Assembly: GCF_950295315.1 (NCBI RefSeq)
Contig: NC_080162.1
Coordinates: 76,019,843-76,083,842 of the forward strand
Reading direction: 5' to 3'
Length of the DNA stretch: 64,000 nt
DNA from: Erinaceus europaeus
Taxonomy: Eukaryota; Chordata; Mammalia; Eulipotyphla; Erinaceidae
Both the position numbers and the translations under genes were made by a program. Below, one piece after another: positions 25,104-35,645 of the stretch (position 1 is its first letter; every line of letters begins with the position of its first letter). The notes under the pieces were generated by a model. That model ran no database searches and was not told where the DNA came from. It was given only the letters and a program-made list of their open reading frames with translations.

Positions 25104-26327
25104 GCTTATTCTTTCCCATAGCAGATTTTGCTTAGACAGGAAAACATCAGGATTTTAACTGCCCCTGAAGTCAGTTGAGGTTTGCCCTGTGCTTTTTTGT
25201 TCTAAGCAGAAGACAGGTTACTAAGTTCTCTTTAACTGTCTTACTTCATTTCTGTCTTCATCTTTATCTCTAGAGAGAAGACACAGGGCACTGGTCTTGG
25301 GAAACAAAGGACAAGGAGACACTTCAGGAAGTGTGTAGTGTGTAGTTAACGGGGGACAACTAACTTAGAATAAATGGGTAGGACATACACAGATTAGGAG
25401 CTCGAGGGTTGTGTTCTTTCTTGTGTGTATGTGTTTACATATTTATTTATGGATTTAACATAAAAATCAAGATTTGAGACCAAGGTTCAAGCACAGTCCA
25501 CACTACCCTGAAGGGCACTTATGAGCTCTGGTATCTTCCCCTCTCTCCCTTTGTCTCTGTCTCTCTGTGTGTCTGAAAAAGATGGCCTAGACTGATTAAG
25601 CCCCACTGACAAAGACTAATTCTTTACTTATTTTTATGTGTGAGCAAGTTGAGTGAGTGAGTGACCAGGACACTGATTAGCTCTGGTTCATAGTGGTGCT
25701 GGGAATTGAACTGTAGACATGAAAGTGTGTTGTACTGGGGGCTGTGCGATCTCTCTAGTCCAAAAGTGCAGAGGCCTGGCTGAGGAGGTGACCTTCCAGT
25801 AGCAGGCTGAAGGAGAAGCAGGAGGTGGGGAAGCGCCCCATGACTCAGCACGGGCAACCCCTCTTCACTGTCATTGTCTGAGTTGAGACCTAGGTGGCCA
25901 CTCAGGGTCCCCCTTGCTTCCTCAGGTTCTCTTATCTCCCCAGTTTCCCCATGCTCAGACCCACCTTCCCAGCTTCCCTTGGCCACTTCTCTTGGGCCTG
26001 GGATGACATGTCCAGGCAGAGGATGCAGATGTGCAAAGGCCCTGAGGTAGGAGTGGCCTGGCAGGCTGGGGGCACAATGTGAGGAAAGAGCATGAGGGCC
26101 AGCCGGGGAGATGAGATGGAGTGCTTAGGCAGGTGGTGGGGGACACGTCTATGAGCCTCATGGCAGATCTTTATTTTATTTTATTTTATTTTAGTGATTT
26201 AATAGTGATTTACAAGATTGTAAGATAAAAGCAGTATAATTCCACACCACTTCCACCATAAAGTTCTGCCCCCCATCCACTTCAGTGGTAGCTGCCATAG
26301 TTCTCCTAAGGCCATAGATACGGGATT

Positions 26328-26366
<39 letters not shown>

Positions 26367-29300
26367 TATCTATTTATTTATTTTTGCTCATTTTTATTTA
26401 CTTCTAAGGTCCTCCTTTCACTTCCTTTCTAAGCCACAGCTATACCTATTATAGCTTCTGGGCTTTCTTCTTTTTCTTCTTCCCTGTCAGATAAGAGAAA
26501 CAGCACCTAATTTCCTCAGGTGTTCTCAACATTCTCTTCCCTCTCAGTGATGGTATAAAAACAAAAGTTTCTGCTCACAAATGTCCCAGGTCCCAGTGGA
26601 ACTGGAGTTCAGAGTGCTCTGGTCATCTTCTCCTAACATTTCGCCTGGGAGTATGGACCAAAATTCCTTTTGGGTACAGAAAGTGGGAGTTCTGGCCTCT
26701 TTAATTGCTTCTCCACTGGACATGGGTGTTGGCAGGTCAATCCATACCCCAGCCTGTTTCTATCTTTTCCTACTGGGGCAGGGTTCTGGATAGGTGAGGT
26801 ACCAGGACCCAGTGAAAACATATTTAAGTATGTTCTGGATAGGTGAGGTACCAGGACCCAGTGAAAAGGTCATCTGCCCAGGGAGGTCAGGAAAGGATTG
26901 TAGTAGCCTCTGGAACTTGGTGTCTGGAAGGTAGTAAGATATAAAGCAAGACAAAATGTTTCTTAATCAGGGGCCAAAGAGTAGAAATAGAGCCAATGAG
27001 AATAGGGACCCTAGGTTGGAGAGAAGTCTATTTAAGTATGTTCCTAGGAGCTCTGGACAGTTTTCATTCTGAGAAGATGTGCTCGGGCTGGTGTGTCTCT
27101 ACCTGTCTGTACCCTGTGTACTGCATTTGCTCACTAGGTGTGTGTTGGATGACAGCTAACTCTGTCTGTCCTGCCTCTCTCCAGACCCTGGGGAAGCTGC
27201 CTGCTGGCCAGAACCTCCTGCTTTCCCTGCGGGTAAAGGAAGCTCCCACAGTCACTCTCCAGAGCAAGAAGGCCACCGTCTCCATCCCGGCTACCATCCA
27301 CGTGCAGTTCTACCAGCCCAGTGGGATCCCTGAATCCCTCTTTGACCTGAGTGGGGTGAGTGGGTGAGGGGAGGCACTGGGATTCCAAGTGGGGTGCTCT
27401 CCAGGCTGCTGGAGGGGGCTTTCTCCTCCCCCATAATCTCCAGGTGGAAAAGTGCCCCTTTTCACTGCCATTGTCTGCGCTGAGATGTAGGTGGTCACTT
27501 AGGGTCCCCCTTGCTTCCTCAGGCTCTCTTGTCTCCCCAGTTTCCCCATGCTCAAACACCCCCCAATGGCCTCCAGCTTCCCTGGGCTCCAAGCCTTTAG
27601 CCTGTTCCCCTCTCCTCACTGTTGCTGGTTTCCCCAGACACAAATATAGCCAAAGAGAGGCCCCTCCTTTGCTCTCTCTGCCCTGTCTCCCCCAAGCCCA
27701 GCACCTGAGCCTGGCATTTGGGGCTCCACCCCCATTTTATCCTCTGTGTCCATTTACCTCATCTGTGTGCCTTAAGCTGCCATAGCTCAGAGCCCCCAGG
27801 TCTCCCCTCCTGGCTATGTTGTATGTGGGGTTCACCACCTGGAGTGTCATTCCCACCTTGCCTTCACTACCTCTGCCATTCGGGATTCAGTATAGGTGTC
27901 ACCTCATTGGGGACATCTCCCCTACACTTACTGTTGACTGGCTTGAAGTTGTCTCCAAGCCCCTGTACCCCTGAGTCCCTCTCTTAATGCCAAAACCTTT
28001 GAACATGAACCTGAGCACACAGTTTGGGGGTGATGTCTGTCTCCTTTTCCTTTTCAGGTTATGACTTTAAATGCCCAGCTGGCTCCCTCAGCCACCAAGC
28101 TGCACCTGTCCCTGTCCCTGGAACGGTAAGGTGGGGCCTTGTTTTCAGGAACAGGACATCAATGACCACGATGCCTCCTTCCTTATGGGAGGCACCTTAT
28201 ATAGTGGTCTCACCAGCACCCACCCTCCTTGTCTCTGAGACCTGCTGGAGAGGGCCAGGTGTTGGCACTTCTTACAGATAAGGCAGCAGGGAGGCTGCTC
28301 ACTCCCACCCTGCAATCACCCCCCCCCCCCCCAGTGCTGGTGGTGGGGCCCCAACTCCCAAGTTAGCAATTCCAGAGGCTGGCTGGGGAGAGAACAGTCC
28401 TTGAGGGTTGGGGAGTACATGGCTACTCAGGTGGCCTCATTTGCTCTCTGCTCTCTCCACCCCTGGGGTGACTGTGCCTCATGATGGTCACCATGACCAA
28501 GACGGTGGTGCTGGTGGTCCTGGCCCTTCCTCACGCACAGGTGGTACTTAGCAGTATGTGGAGCCCAGGGGGCACAGCGGATTGTCCTGGGAGCAAGTCA
28601 GTGCCCTGGGGTCTCTATGCTTCAGGTCCAGGGCTCTAGCCTGGGGCCTATCTGGCATTCCCTTGAATGTGAGAGCATTGTCAGGGATCTTTGGTCTGTC
28701 TGTCCTGAGCTGTAGCCATTAGTGCTGCCCTGACCGCCTTCCAGTGTCCAGCTCAGCACCATCAGACTCTCTCCCCTTCTGCTGGCAGCCATGCCTCAGC
28801 CCTTCAGGAGAAAGATGGAGGTGCCCAGGTACTGCCCTCTGTCTGCATCAGGGCAGCTGTCCCCCATCAGTGGACTGTTTCATCCTGTGTTCAGCCACTT
28901 GCTCTGGGCCTAGAGTCCTGATGTCAGAATAGGAGAGTAGATTCCCACAGGTCCATTTCATAGGTAGGAAAGCTGGAGTTTCTGAGTCGAGGCTGGAGAG
29001 AAGCAGGGGTGGCCTTATGCCCCTGGTTCCTGATTCCAGAGATCCAGGGTGAGGCTGACTGCAGATGGGCTGGTGCTGAACACTATTCTGCAGCTGTGGT
29101 GGTGGGAGCTGGGGCCTCTCACATCTCTCTTCTCTCCACTAGCCTCAGTGTCAAACTGGCCTCTTCCTTCTCCCATTCCTTCGACGTAAGTTCTAGGGCA
29201 GGGGGTGAGGTGGGGAGCAGCTTGGCAGTGGTGAGGTTCAGGTGGAGGGTGGGGAGGGGTGACTGGGGTGGTCTCAGTCAGGGTTCTGTGCCAACAAGCC

Positions 29301-32300
29301 AGAGTAGACAGACATCAGGACAGGTGCATACACAGTGTGTCTGTGTCCATCTGTGATGTACATATGTGTATGCGTGAGTACAATAGTAACCATATTAGGA
29401 AAGTTATCTCCTGATTATCCGAAGTCTTGGAAACTCACACGCTCCCCCCATTTTTTTATTCGTGACTCTGGGTTACAAGATTGTAAGATTACAGTGTATA
29501 GTTCTACACTATACCACCACCAAAGTTCAGTGTCCCTACCCTCTCACCTCTCAAAGATAACCACCATAGTTTTCACAAGTCTTTTTTTTTTAATATTTAT
29601 TTGTTGGATAGATACAGTCAGAAATTGAGAGGGAAGGGGGTAATAGAGAGGGAGAGAGACAGAGAGACACCTGCAGCACTGCTTCACCACTTGTGAAGCT
29701 TTCCCCTTGCAGGTGGGGACCAGGAGCTTGAACCTATGTCCTTTCACACTATAACATGTGTGCTCAGCCAGGTGCACCACCACCTGGCCCCAGTTTTCAC
29801 AAGTCTTAGAAACAGTTTGCTTGCTTCTTACTGGGTTGTAAGCATTGAGAGCCTCCCAAGAGTTCAAATTCAGGAATGTCACATAATTAATCAACTTCCT
29901 GAATTCAGAAGGTCCTAACATTTCAGGCCCACAGAGCCCTTTAGCTTCCTGATTCACACAGTGTTCTGAGGTTCCGGAGTCTCATAGTGGCCTCAGGTTC
30001 TAGGACATTCTAAGGGTCTCTAGACTGACAGGACCTAAGACTGCCTAGCTCTGCACAAGTTGGGCACATTCTCCTCCCTCCCTTCTAGATCTACGGGCAT
30101 TTTCTCTAGGGAGGTAGCATCCAAGCTCCTGGGGTCCTGAGGGAAGCCATTCTGAGTCACAGATTGGGGTCACTGATAGACATGCCACCCCACTAGGCCC
30201 TGAGACACAGGAGCTGTATCTTTGGGTTTGGGGGGGTGAACCGCCGGGGCTCTTGGAGTCCCAGATTCCCCTCCCAAGACAGGGCTGGCACTTCTCCCTT
30301 GGAGGTGATGCCTGCCAGTCCTCTCTGTGCTCTGTTATAGGCGTCCCGGCTAGAAGAATGGCTCAGTGACGTGCTCCGGGTGGCATACATGCCAAAGCTC
30401 AACGGTATGGGCGGCCTATGTTGTCTTCTTGGGCGTGCGGGAGTGCCTGAATTTGGGACTGCGGGATCTCCTGTCTCTCTCCAGTGCTCTGCTAAAGACA
30501 CCAAGCAAGACTGGAGAGGGGCTGATCCCCACATGTAAGATGCAGAAGCCTAGGCACCCATGTTTCCATTCAGATGACCTTGATTAGCACCAGCAATTGA
30601 TTAGAGCCAGACTCTGAGAGCTGTCTGACCTGGACCCTCTCCTCAGCCTCTCAGTGCAGAAGGAAGGGATGAGATAAACAAGTGATTAGGGTATAGATGA
30701 CTCAGCATGCAAGGGAAGAGAATTTTCTGAGGGGAGCTATGATGGCAGTTTAGAACAGGAACACTTTCATCTGGGTTTAGGAGCACAAGCAGGAGTCTGC
30801 TTATAGGGAAACCAAGTCCTCAAAAAGATAAATAGCTGAAAGAGAGGGGTTCCATAGAGTCATCAGGTCCTAGCCAGGCCCTTATACATCTTTGCTTTCA
30901 ACCATCCCCTCTTTACAGTGGACCTGGGTGTCGGCATCCCTCTACCTAAGGTTCTGAATGTCAATTTCGCCAATGCTGTTCTGGAAATCATAGAGGTGAG
31001 TTTCCCATGCAGGTGAGGCCTAGAAGGGTCTTGAGTACATTGGTGGAGTGCCTCTGCACCCTTTTCTGAACTGCTCAGAGAATCACAGATTATGTGGCAA
31101 AGATTTGACATCAGAATATTTACTTTTCCCTTACTTGCCCCCAAGAGGTGTCACTAGCCAGTCCTAGAGTTCATCCTTCTCGAATCAGACAGATGCCTGG
31201 CCTGTAGGATGGTCTTACATTCACAGAAGTCCGGTCCCCCAGTTCCCCAGGTCCTGGATGGGGATACATGTAGTCTCCCTTATCCTGTGTCTTTGGCAGC
31301 ATGGCCAGCGGCTGGTGACTTCTTTTCTTGCTACATGCCACATGGCTGCACAGACCTCCATCAAATAAAATTTTTTTTTTAGTTTTAATTTTTTAATTAA
31401 TTTATTTATAAAATGGAAACACTGACAAGACCATAGGATAAGAGGGGTACAATTCCCACCTCCAGAGCCCCATATCCCATCCCCCACCCCCTCCCCTGAT
31501 AGCTTTCCTATTCCTTAACCCCATGGGAGTATGGACCCAGGGTCATTATGGGGTGCAGAAGGTGGAAGGTCTGGCTTCTGTAATTGCTTCCCCACTGGAT
31601 ATGGGTGTTGACAGGTCAATCCATACTCCCAGACTATCTCTCTCTTTCCCTAGTGGGGCAGGGCTCTGAGGAATCAGAGCTCCAGGACACATTGGGGGAG
31701 TCCTCTGTCCAGGGAAGTCTAGTTGGCACCATGGTATCATCTGGAACCTGGTGACTGAAAAAGAGTTAACATATAAAGCCATAGAAATTGTTGACGGATC
31801 ATAGACCTAAAGGCTGGAATATTGCAGATGAAGATTTGGGGGGGTCTCTGTTTTGGAAATAGCTAGTAGGTCTATTTTAGGTATATTCCAAAGGGCCCAT
31901 GATTTTATTAGTTTTTGCCTGAGCCTGACATCTGTTATGCAGGTGGATCCAAGTTATTGTCTGGGGAGATGATGTCATGGCTGGAAAAAGGGCTAGAAAG
32001 CTGGATCAGGGAAGAGAGTAGCTCCCAAATACGGGAAAAGTGTATAAATATTGTTGACTATAAACCCCATCAATTTGATCTGGGGCCCATATTCAGCATA
32101 GAAGCCTATGTAACCTCTGCATCCCTGTAGGTCCAAACTTGCATTCTGTGGTCATCAGTAAGAACATTCTGAGTTGCACAAATTTCAGGACCCATCTTCT
32201 TCAGGTGGTAGAGTATGTTATTCAACCCTGGAGGATGGGACATTCTCTACCATTGTTGATCCACATTGAGGGCAAGGTCCCATGGGGGCCTCCAAAGCAG

Positions 32301-32931
32301 TCCTTTATGTTGTTCCTGATGGAGATGACCAGTGATAATGGAGAGAGGGATCTATTCGAGGTCTAGGCTCATCATGTCTGTGTAGGAATCCCAGGACTCC
32401 CTGAATAGGGCCCCAGCTGATGGGGTGGCCTGATAGTGACTAAAGAGTCATCATTAAAGTATGCCAGTCTCTTTCCCTTATTTTGCAGTCCTTACTTTGA
32501 TAAGGTTAGCTTTGGAGTGACTAAGGGAAGTATAATAGGAAGTAGGTGAGGAGGATTAAGCAACATTTTAGGTCTAGGAGCAAGTATGGGGGGTGAGCAG
32601 AATGGGTTGTTCTGGAGTTACTTCTTAGATGAAAATCATTTCTTAGATGAAGATGGACATATTTAGCCCAAGGTCACATTGTATATTTGCAGTAGAAATG
32701 GCACTTGAGCTTGAGCCTCTTAAGTCCTAAAAAGTCAGTGTGACCTGTCCCATGCTTACTGTCATTTGTTTATCCATTCATTCATCCATTCATTCAGGAA
32801 GTGTTTACCCAGGATAGGTGCAGGGCACACACAGGGCTGCAGGCATGGGTTGTGTCCTTAAGGCCTTGGAGGTCCTAACTGGGAACTGTTGCCCCTTGCA
32901 GAATGCTGTGGTGCTGACCGTTACATCCTGA
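15887..32931 (+). CDS. BPIFB3: BPIFB3, complete: 15 coding exons, 472 residues
   Basis: BPI fold-containing family B member 3 (RYA3/LPLUNC3). Coding exons: 15887-15998, 16672-16828, 17362-17466, 17924-18064, 19320-19383, 21168-21228, 21843-21934, 22050-22229, 24571-24624, 27185-27355, 28058-28125, 29143-29185, 30341-30404, 30919-30995, 32902-32931. Residues 1-19 form a Leu-rich signal peptide ([12 protein letters not shown]...). Residues 59-88 form a Gly-Leu segment ([13 protein letters not shown]), followed by the N-terminal barrel with Cys160 and Cys195, the conserved BPI disulfide pair, and an NVS glycosylation sequon at Asn138. Then come the linker and C-terminal barrel, ending VVLTVTS-stop. 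Human BPIFB3 has about 476 residues, so the length fits. Known for the family: an ER/secretory protein first found in olfactory epithelium and linked to autophagy-like membrane processes. All junctions are GT-AG and the frame is intact. Confidence 0.95.
16672..16828 (+). CDS. BPIFB3: BPIFB3 exon 3 (Gly-Leu segment)
   Basis: 157 bp. Acceptor ctccttgcag, donor gtgagtcc. Encodes [20 protein letters not shown]... and [19 protein letters not shown], homologous to the much longer exon 3 of BPIFB4. Confidence 0.95.
17082..17215 (+). repeat. MIR-like fragment
   Basis: 'ctgtgtgctgggcgccatcaagtg...cacttcacagatgaagaaaccgaggtccagagagg' in BPIFB3 intron 3. Confidence 0.55.
17362..17466 (+). CDS. BPIFB3: BPIFB3 exon 4 (105 bp)
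   Basis: Acceptor tcaccccag, donor gtgagtga. Encodes [20 protein letters not shown] and [15 protein letters not shown]. Same length as BPIFB4 exon 4. Confidence 0.95.
17653..17813 (+). repeat. 5'-truncated tRNA-derived SINE
   Basis: 'gtgcaaggacccgggtccaag', 'cacaagcagtgaagcagg', CT-rich, tail 'aataaataaaataaaataaa'. Confidence 0.85.
17924..18064 (+). CDS. BPIFB3: BPIFB3 exon 5 (141 bp)
   Basis: Acceptor 'ggtctcgcag', donor gtgagtcc. Encodes [20 protein letters not shown], then [20 protein letters not shown], including disulfide Cys160. A second in-frame acceptor lies 9 bp upstream (after 17914). Confidence 0.93.
18945..19175. repeat. MIR-like fragment
   Basis: 'gatacttattgcatcctcaccgtaagccgggcagtatcctaggc' and later 'ttataaggtgggcattgtg' resemble a MIR. 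It lies in BPIFB3 intron 5. Confidence 0.45.
19320..19383 (+). CDS. BPIFB3: BPIFB3 exon 6 (64 bp)
   Basis: Acceptor tccatccag, donor gtgagtgt. Encodes [20 protein letters not shown] plus L. Confidence 0.95.
19645..19953 (-). repeat. tRNA-derived SINE
   Basis: Minus strand: 'gccaccaggcttatctctgggg', T-rich, 'gataggacagagagaaattgaaagg', 'gagcttgaacccaggac', 'ctaccacctggtcccc'. Confidence 0.85.
19954..21167 (+). other. BPIFB3: BPIFB3 intron 6, remainder
   Basis: Only a short poly-A run (20000-20014) stands out; otherwise nothing recognised. Confidence 0.6.
21168..21228 (+). CDS. BPIFB3: BPIFB3 exon 7 (61 bp)
   Basis: Acceptor ttgcacacag, donor gtaagttg. Encodes [20 protein letters not shown]. 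Its Cys195 is the partner of Cys160. Confidence 0.95.
21843..21934 (+). CDS. BPIFB3: BPIFB3 exon 8 (92 bp)
   Basis: Acceptor atctccttcag, donor gtgagtcc. Encodes [20 protein letters not shown] and [10 protein letters not shown]. Confidence 0.95.
22050..22229 (+). CDS. BPIFB3: BPIFB3 exon 9 (180 bp)
   Basis: Acceptor ggccccgcag, donor gtgagtgt. Begins [15 protein letters not shown] and ends [11 protein letters not shown]. It covers the Pro-rich inter-barrel linker, shorter than the 204-bp BPIFB4 exon. Confidence 0.95.
22449..22617 (-). repeat. tRNA-derived SINE, second subfamily
   Basis: 'ctcatctctggcttatggtgg', 'gggactgaacctggggtctc', 'gcataaccattatgctgtc', on the minus strand. Confidence 0.85.
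23367..23451 (+). repeat. Short tandem repeat, three 'ggtggtagcctttgctctt' copies
   Basis: Three near-identical copies of the phrase, separated by partial 'caatagctggctatttta' spacers. Confidence 0.85.
23455..23683 (+). repeat. SINE with expanded (CTCCTC)n
   Basis: 'agggaaaacagttcacttgattagtgagc', 'gacccaggttcaagac', an expanded pyrimidine tract at 23570-23660, tail 'tataaaaataaatga'. Confidence 0.75.
23690..23935 (+). repeat. tRNA-derived SINE, 'gagtcggg' subfamily
   Basis: 'gagtctggtggtagcgcagcaggttaagtgc', 'ggatcccagttcaagctcccgg', tail 'aacaacaacaataactgcaacaataaa'. It follows the previous SINE directly. Confidence 0.92.
24571..24624 (+). CDS. BPIFB3: BPIFB3 exon 10 (54 bp)
   Basis: Acceptor ttgggtccag, donor gtgagtac. 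Encodes [18 protein letters not shown]. Confidence 0.95.
24772..25062 (+). repeat. tRNA-derived SINE with extended tail
   Basis: 'gggactgggtggtggtgcaactgg', 'tgagtttgaagccctgg', then A-rich and a tail 'gtggattcattatgtagacactgagc' like the copy at 42697. Confidence 0.8.
25063..25099 (+). repeat. (TA)n microsatellite
   Basis: About 16 TA units following the SINE tail. Confidence 0.9.
25465..25580 (+). repeat. Partial SINE
   Basis: 'gagaccaaggttcaagcacagtcc', 'atgagctctggtatcttcccctctc'. Confidence 0.55.
25619..25762 (-). repeat. SINE, second subfamily
   Basis: 'gattagctctggttcatagtgg', 'gggaattgaactgtagacatg', 'gggggctgtgcgatctctc', on the minus strand. Confidence 0.65.
25863..25980 (+). repeat. 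Direct repeat copy A (partner at 27461)
   Basis: Shares 'ggtcccccttgcttcctcagg' and 'ctccccagtttccccatgctca' with 27461-27583, on the other side of BPIFB3 exon 11. Confidence 0.8.
26170..26325 (-). mobile_element. L1 3' end fragment
   Basis: (TTTTA)n, then 'tgatttacaagattgtaagataaaagcagt' and 'ggtagctgccatagttctcctaagg'. It is followed by (GT)n at 26328-26364. Confidence 0.6.
26328..26364 (+). repeat. (GT)n microsatellite
   Basis: About 18 GT units. Confidence 0.95.
26575..27060 (-). mobile_element. L1 3'UTR fragment with internal duplication
   Basis: Diverged copy of the 12782 and 31371 elements ('ctggcctctttaattgcttctcc', 'agacaaaatgtttcttaatcagg'). A 49-bp-period duplication occupies 26783-26870. 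Confidence 0.75.
27185..27355 (+). CDS. BPIFB3: BPIFB3 exon 11 (171 bp)
   Basis: Acceptor cctctctccag, donor gtgagtgg. Begins [20 protein letters not shown] and ends [12 protein letters not shown]. Same length as BPIFB4 exon 11. Confidence 0.95.
27461..27583 (+). repeat. Direct repeat copy B (partner at 25863)
   Basis: See 25863-25980. It lies about 105 bp after exon 11. Confidence 0.8.
28058..28125 (+). CDS. BPIFB3: BPIFB3 exon 12 (68 bp)
   Basis: Acceptor tccttttcag, donor gtaaggtg. Encodes [20 protein letters not shown] and LE plus a split Arg. Confidence 0.95.
28126..29142 (+). other. BPIFB3: BPIFB3 intron 12
   Basis: Repeat-poor. Only a C run (28318-28333) is noted. Confidence 0.6.
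29143..29185 (+). CDS. BPIFB3: BPIFB3 exon 13 (43 bp)
   Basis: Acceptor ctctccactag, donor gtaagttc. Encodes [14 protein letters not shown]. Confidence 0.95.
29455..29583 (-). mobile_element. L1 3' fragment
   Basis: 'gggttacaagattgtaagattacagtg', 'aaagttcagtgtccctaccc', 'accatagttttcacaagtc'. Interrupted by the next SINE. Confidence 0.6.
29584..29791 (-). repeat. tRNA-derived SINE with exact target-site duplication
   Basis: Complete minus-strand copy. 'agttttcacaagtctt' flanks it at 29568-29583 and 29792-29807, 16 bp identical. Confidence 0.95.
30341..30404 (+). CDS. BPIFB3: BPIFB3 exon 14 (64 bp)
   Basis: Acceptor ctgttatag, donor gtatgggc. Encodes [20 protein letters not shown] plus N. 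Confidence 0.95.
30919..30995 (+). CDS. BPIFB3: BPIFB3 exon 15 (77 bp)
   Basis: Acceptor ctctttacag, donor gtgagttt. Encodes [20 protein letters not shown] and LEIIE. Confidence 0.95.
31371..32640 (-). mobile_element. L1 3'UTR, 5'-truncated copy
   Basis: Begins with a T-rich tail, 'cactgacaagaccataggat', 'ggtggaaggtctggcttctg', 'gaagcctatgtaacctctgc'. Closely parallels 12782-14110. Confidence 0.8.
32902..32931 (+). CDS. BPIFB3: BPIFB3 terminal coding exon
   Basis: Acceptor ccccttgcag, [12 protein letters not shown] stop at 32929-32931. Confidence 0.95.
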   Translation, partial: NAVVLTVTS

Positions 32932-33202
32932 GGCTAGTGGTGACCACTGACTCTCCAACGACTGCCAGAGTCTTGTCCACTCACCTATTCTGCCTCATCT
33001 TCCTTCACAGTCTCTGGCCTGTGTCATTGTAAGGGTACCTTGTCTACCAGGCCCGCCCAGGTACTCTGTCCCTGGCCCAGCTGCTCTGCCCCCCGACTGG
33101 GGGTTGAGTTTGCAAGACTGGCCATGGAGGGAGCTTTGGAGGGAGCTCTGCAGCCTCCGTGGCAAGTCCTGAGCTTCCAATAAACTGCTTTTCTAACTCA
33201 GC
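32932..33202 (+). other. BPIFB3: BPIFB3 3'UTR
   Basis: From the stop to about 18 bp past the AATAAA at 33179. The cleavage point is estimated. Confidence 0.8.
33179..33184 (+). promoter_or_regulatory. BPIFB3: BPIFB3 polyadenylation signal AATAAA
   Basis: Canonical hexamer in 'gagcttccaataaactgc'. Confidence 0.9.
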
Positions 33203-33957
33203 ACCTCCCGGCTGGTTTGTTCCCCTGTCACTCAGGATTGCCTTAGCACTGCCTCTGGGGCCCTCTCTGAACTCCAGGTAGGGCCCCTGAAGGTAAAGGA
33301 TCTTGGGACCTAGTCACTGAAGCTTTTCATCCCAAACTTACCTGTTGGTCTTGGCATCCTGTTTTCTGTCCTGCCTCCTTCCACCCCTGCCTGGATCTTT
33401 GTCTTTTCTGCCTTTCCCTGCGCTTCCTTCTCTCTGTTTCTCTAAATACCTTGCTTTCCATACTCTTGTTGGTCTGAGTCTTTGTCTCTGTCTGACTTTG
33501 GGACGCTTCTCAGAGCTGATGATTGAGCTGAATTTTGAAGGTAAATTGGAAAGCAAGCAGACAAACAAAAAGAGCCAGCACCTGAAAGCGAGAATAAGTA
33601 AGGCCAACCCTGTCCTGAAGGAATCTCTGCTGGCTGCACACCAGCTCTGGACACAGCTCAGAGCAAAGCCACATGCTTATGGTACCAGTAGAGAAGCTGG
33701 AGCTGCAGAGGGACCTGACTGGCCCTGGGCCACCGGGTGGCAGAGGGATAATGGAAACTGGGGTCTTGTCTCTTGGTCCTGGACTCACCCTTACTGATCA
33801 GGATGGGCGTCGTTGTTCTTGAGAGGTGGCAGCAAGTTGATATGCATGGACTTGAGTGAACAGATGCCAGTGAAGTTGCTTATGGGATTTGGGACAAAGA
33901 GATGGGAGAATTGGATCCCATCTAGAAGTCTATAAACCACAAGGGATGACTTTGTAT

Positions 33958-34110
33958 CTGTCTTCCTTCCCTCTTTCCCTCCCTTCTTTCCTCTCTTTTT
34001 CCCTTCCTTCTATATGTCCATCCATCCATCTATCTATATATCTGTATATCCATCTGTCTATCCATCCATCCACCCACCCACCCACCTATTTATCATTCAT
34101 TTACCCTTCC
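33958..34110 (+). repeat. (TTCC)n/(CATC)n simple repeats
   Basis: Tetramer tracts cttc/tccc passing into catccatc, cacc and tatc units. Confidence 0.9.
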
Positions 34111-35184
34111 TTCCCACCTTCCATGTGTCCACCCTACATTTATCATCACCTACTACCTGGAAGACAATACTGAGTGATGTTGTTTGGGCTTATGTGTGAC
34201 CCCTTTCTCACTTCCAGCATCTCTTGGCTCCCACCTGGCCCAGCATGGTGGTTAAATGGGTGGCTCCAGTTAGCTGCCAGTATTCAGACCCCATCCCAGC
34301 TGTTGATGAAGGGTGTGGTCTCAGATATGTCATTTGTTCTCTCTGAGCCCGGATTTCTCCACCAACATCTCCAGGGTGACAGTAATAATGCTTTGAGGCT
34401 TAGACTAGCACTCAGGTTGGTAACTTGCCCATAAGGAGTTAGCCCGCTTCTGTTCTCCTGCCTTCTTCCTCCTCTTCATGCCTCCATCTGCTCCCGGCTT
34501 CTCACCACACCCCAGCACAATCTCTTCACCTCTTACCCTCCCTGGCTTCCTTACCTCCTCGTTCCCAGCCCAGCCCCTTAAGCCCATCCTTTCTCCTTGC
34601 CTCTGACAGTGACTGGACTCTCCCTGCCCACAGACATCACCCAGACTCCAGGGTGTGGCAGGGAGGGCTGCCTGTGTCCCAGCCTCATGGCTCTCTCCGG
34701 CAGGGCTGCTCTTCACTATGAAGTAGGCATGCTCTGGTTGCACTTTTAGGTCGTTTGAAGATGGAAGGGGGCAGGCACTGTAAGCTGCTTGGTGCCCTCA
34801 GGGAAGTGGGAGGTGCCTAGAAACTGGCAGCCCTTTATACCCCTCCCTCTTCCTGGAGCAGTTCCCCCCCCCTCCCCCAGTGTCAATACAAGGCATGCGC
34901 AGCCTCCACTTCTCTCTGTGCCTCCCCTCCAGCTGGTCACTGCCTCCCACAAAAATCTGCTTCACTTCTGCCTGCTCTCAGAGCAGCAGCAGTGCACTGG
35001 CCTCCCCTGATCACTCATTGTGCCTGGACTTTCTTAGATGCCTCATGCTCTTCAGCCTGCTCAAGGACCATGACTGGCAGGCATTACCACCCTATTCACA
35101 TACACATAAACTGAGGCAGAGCCAAGATTGGAACCTGACCCTTCTGTCCCTGATTCAGCCTAGGCTTCCTACTGCCATGCTGAT

Positions 35185-35645
35185 AAAGTAGCATTTATTA
35201 TACACATAGTGGACCAGACACTGTCCTAAGTGTGTGAGATAGATGATGCTACTGATTCCTTAAGGCATCCTGCTTTCTAGGATCTCTCTTTCTCTCTCTT
35301 TCTCCCTATCTTTTTTATTGGGAGGTTAACGCTTTACAATACAGCTGTTGGCACATGGGTACAATTTCTCATTTCATTATGATAGGTGTCTGAAAAACAC
35401 TCTCACCCAGCCTAGGCCCCTTTTCATCATCCTGTAAGACACACCCCTCACCCTCATCCTCATCCTCATCCTCTGTCCCCAGAGTCTTTTGCTTTATGGC
35501 AATAATCCAACCTGTCCAAGTTTTACTGGAACTGAACTACTTCATCTAGGAACTTTTTTAGCCCTCATTATAAAGTGGAGCAACCTAAGGTACAGAGAGG
35601 TTAAGTGACTTGTCCAAAGCCTCAAAGCAGGAGGTGATAAGGTCG
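35185..35645 (+). repeat. MIR-like element split by an L1 3' fragment
   Basis: 'agtggaccagacactgtcctaagtgtg' (35205-35235) continues at 'taccagaggttaagtgacttgtcc'-like sequence near 35590-35625. The intervening 35279-35555 is a minus-strand L1 3' end ('ttttttattgggaggttaacgc', 'ccccagagtcttttgctttatgg'). Confidence 0.6.
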
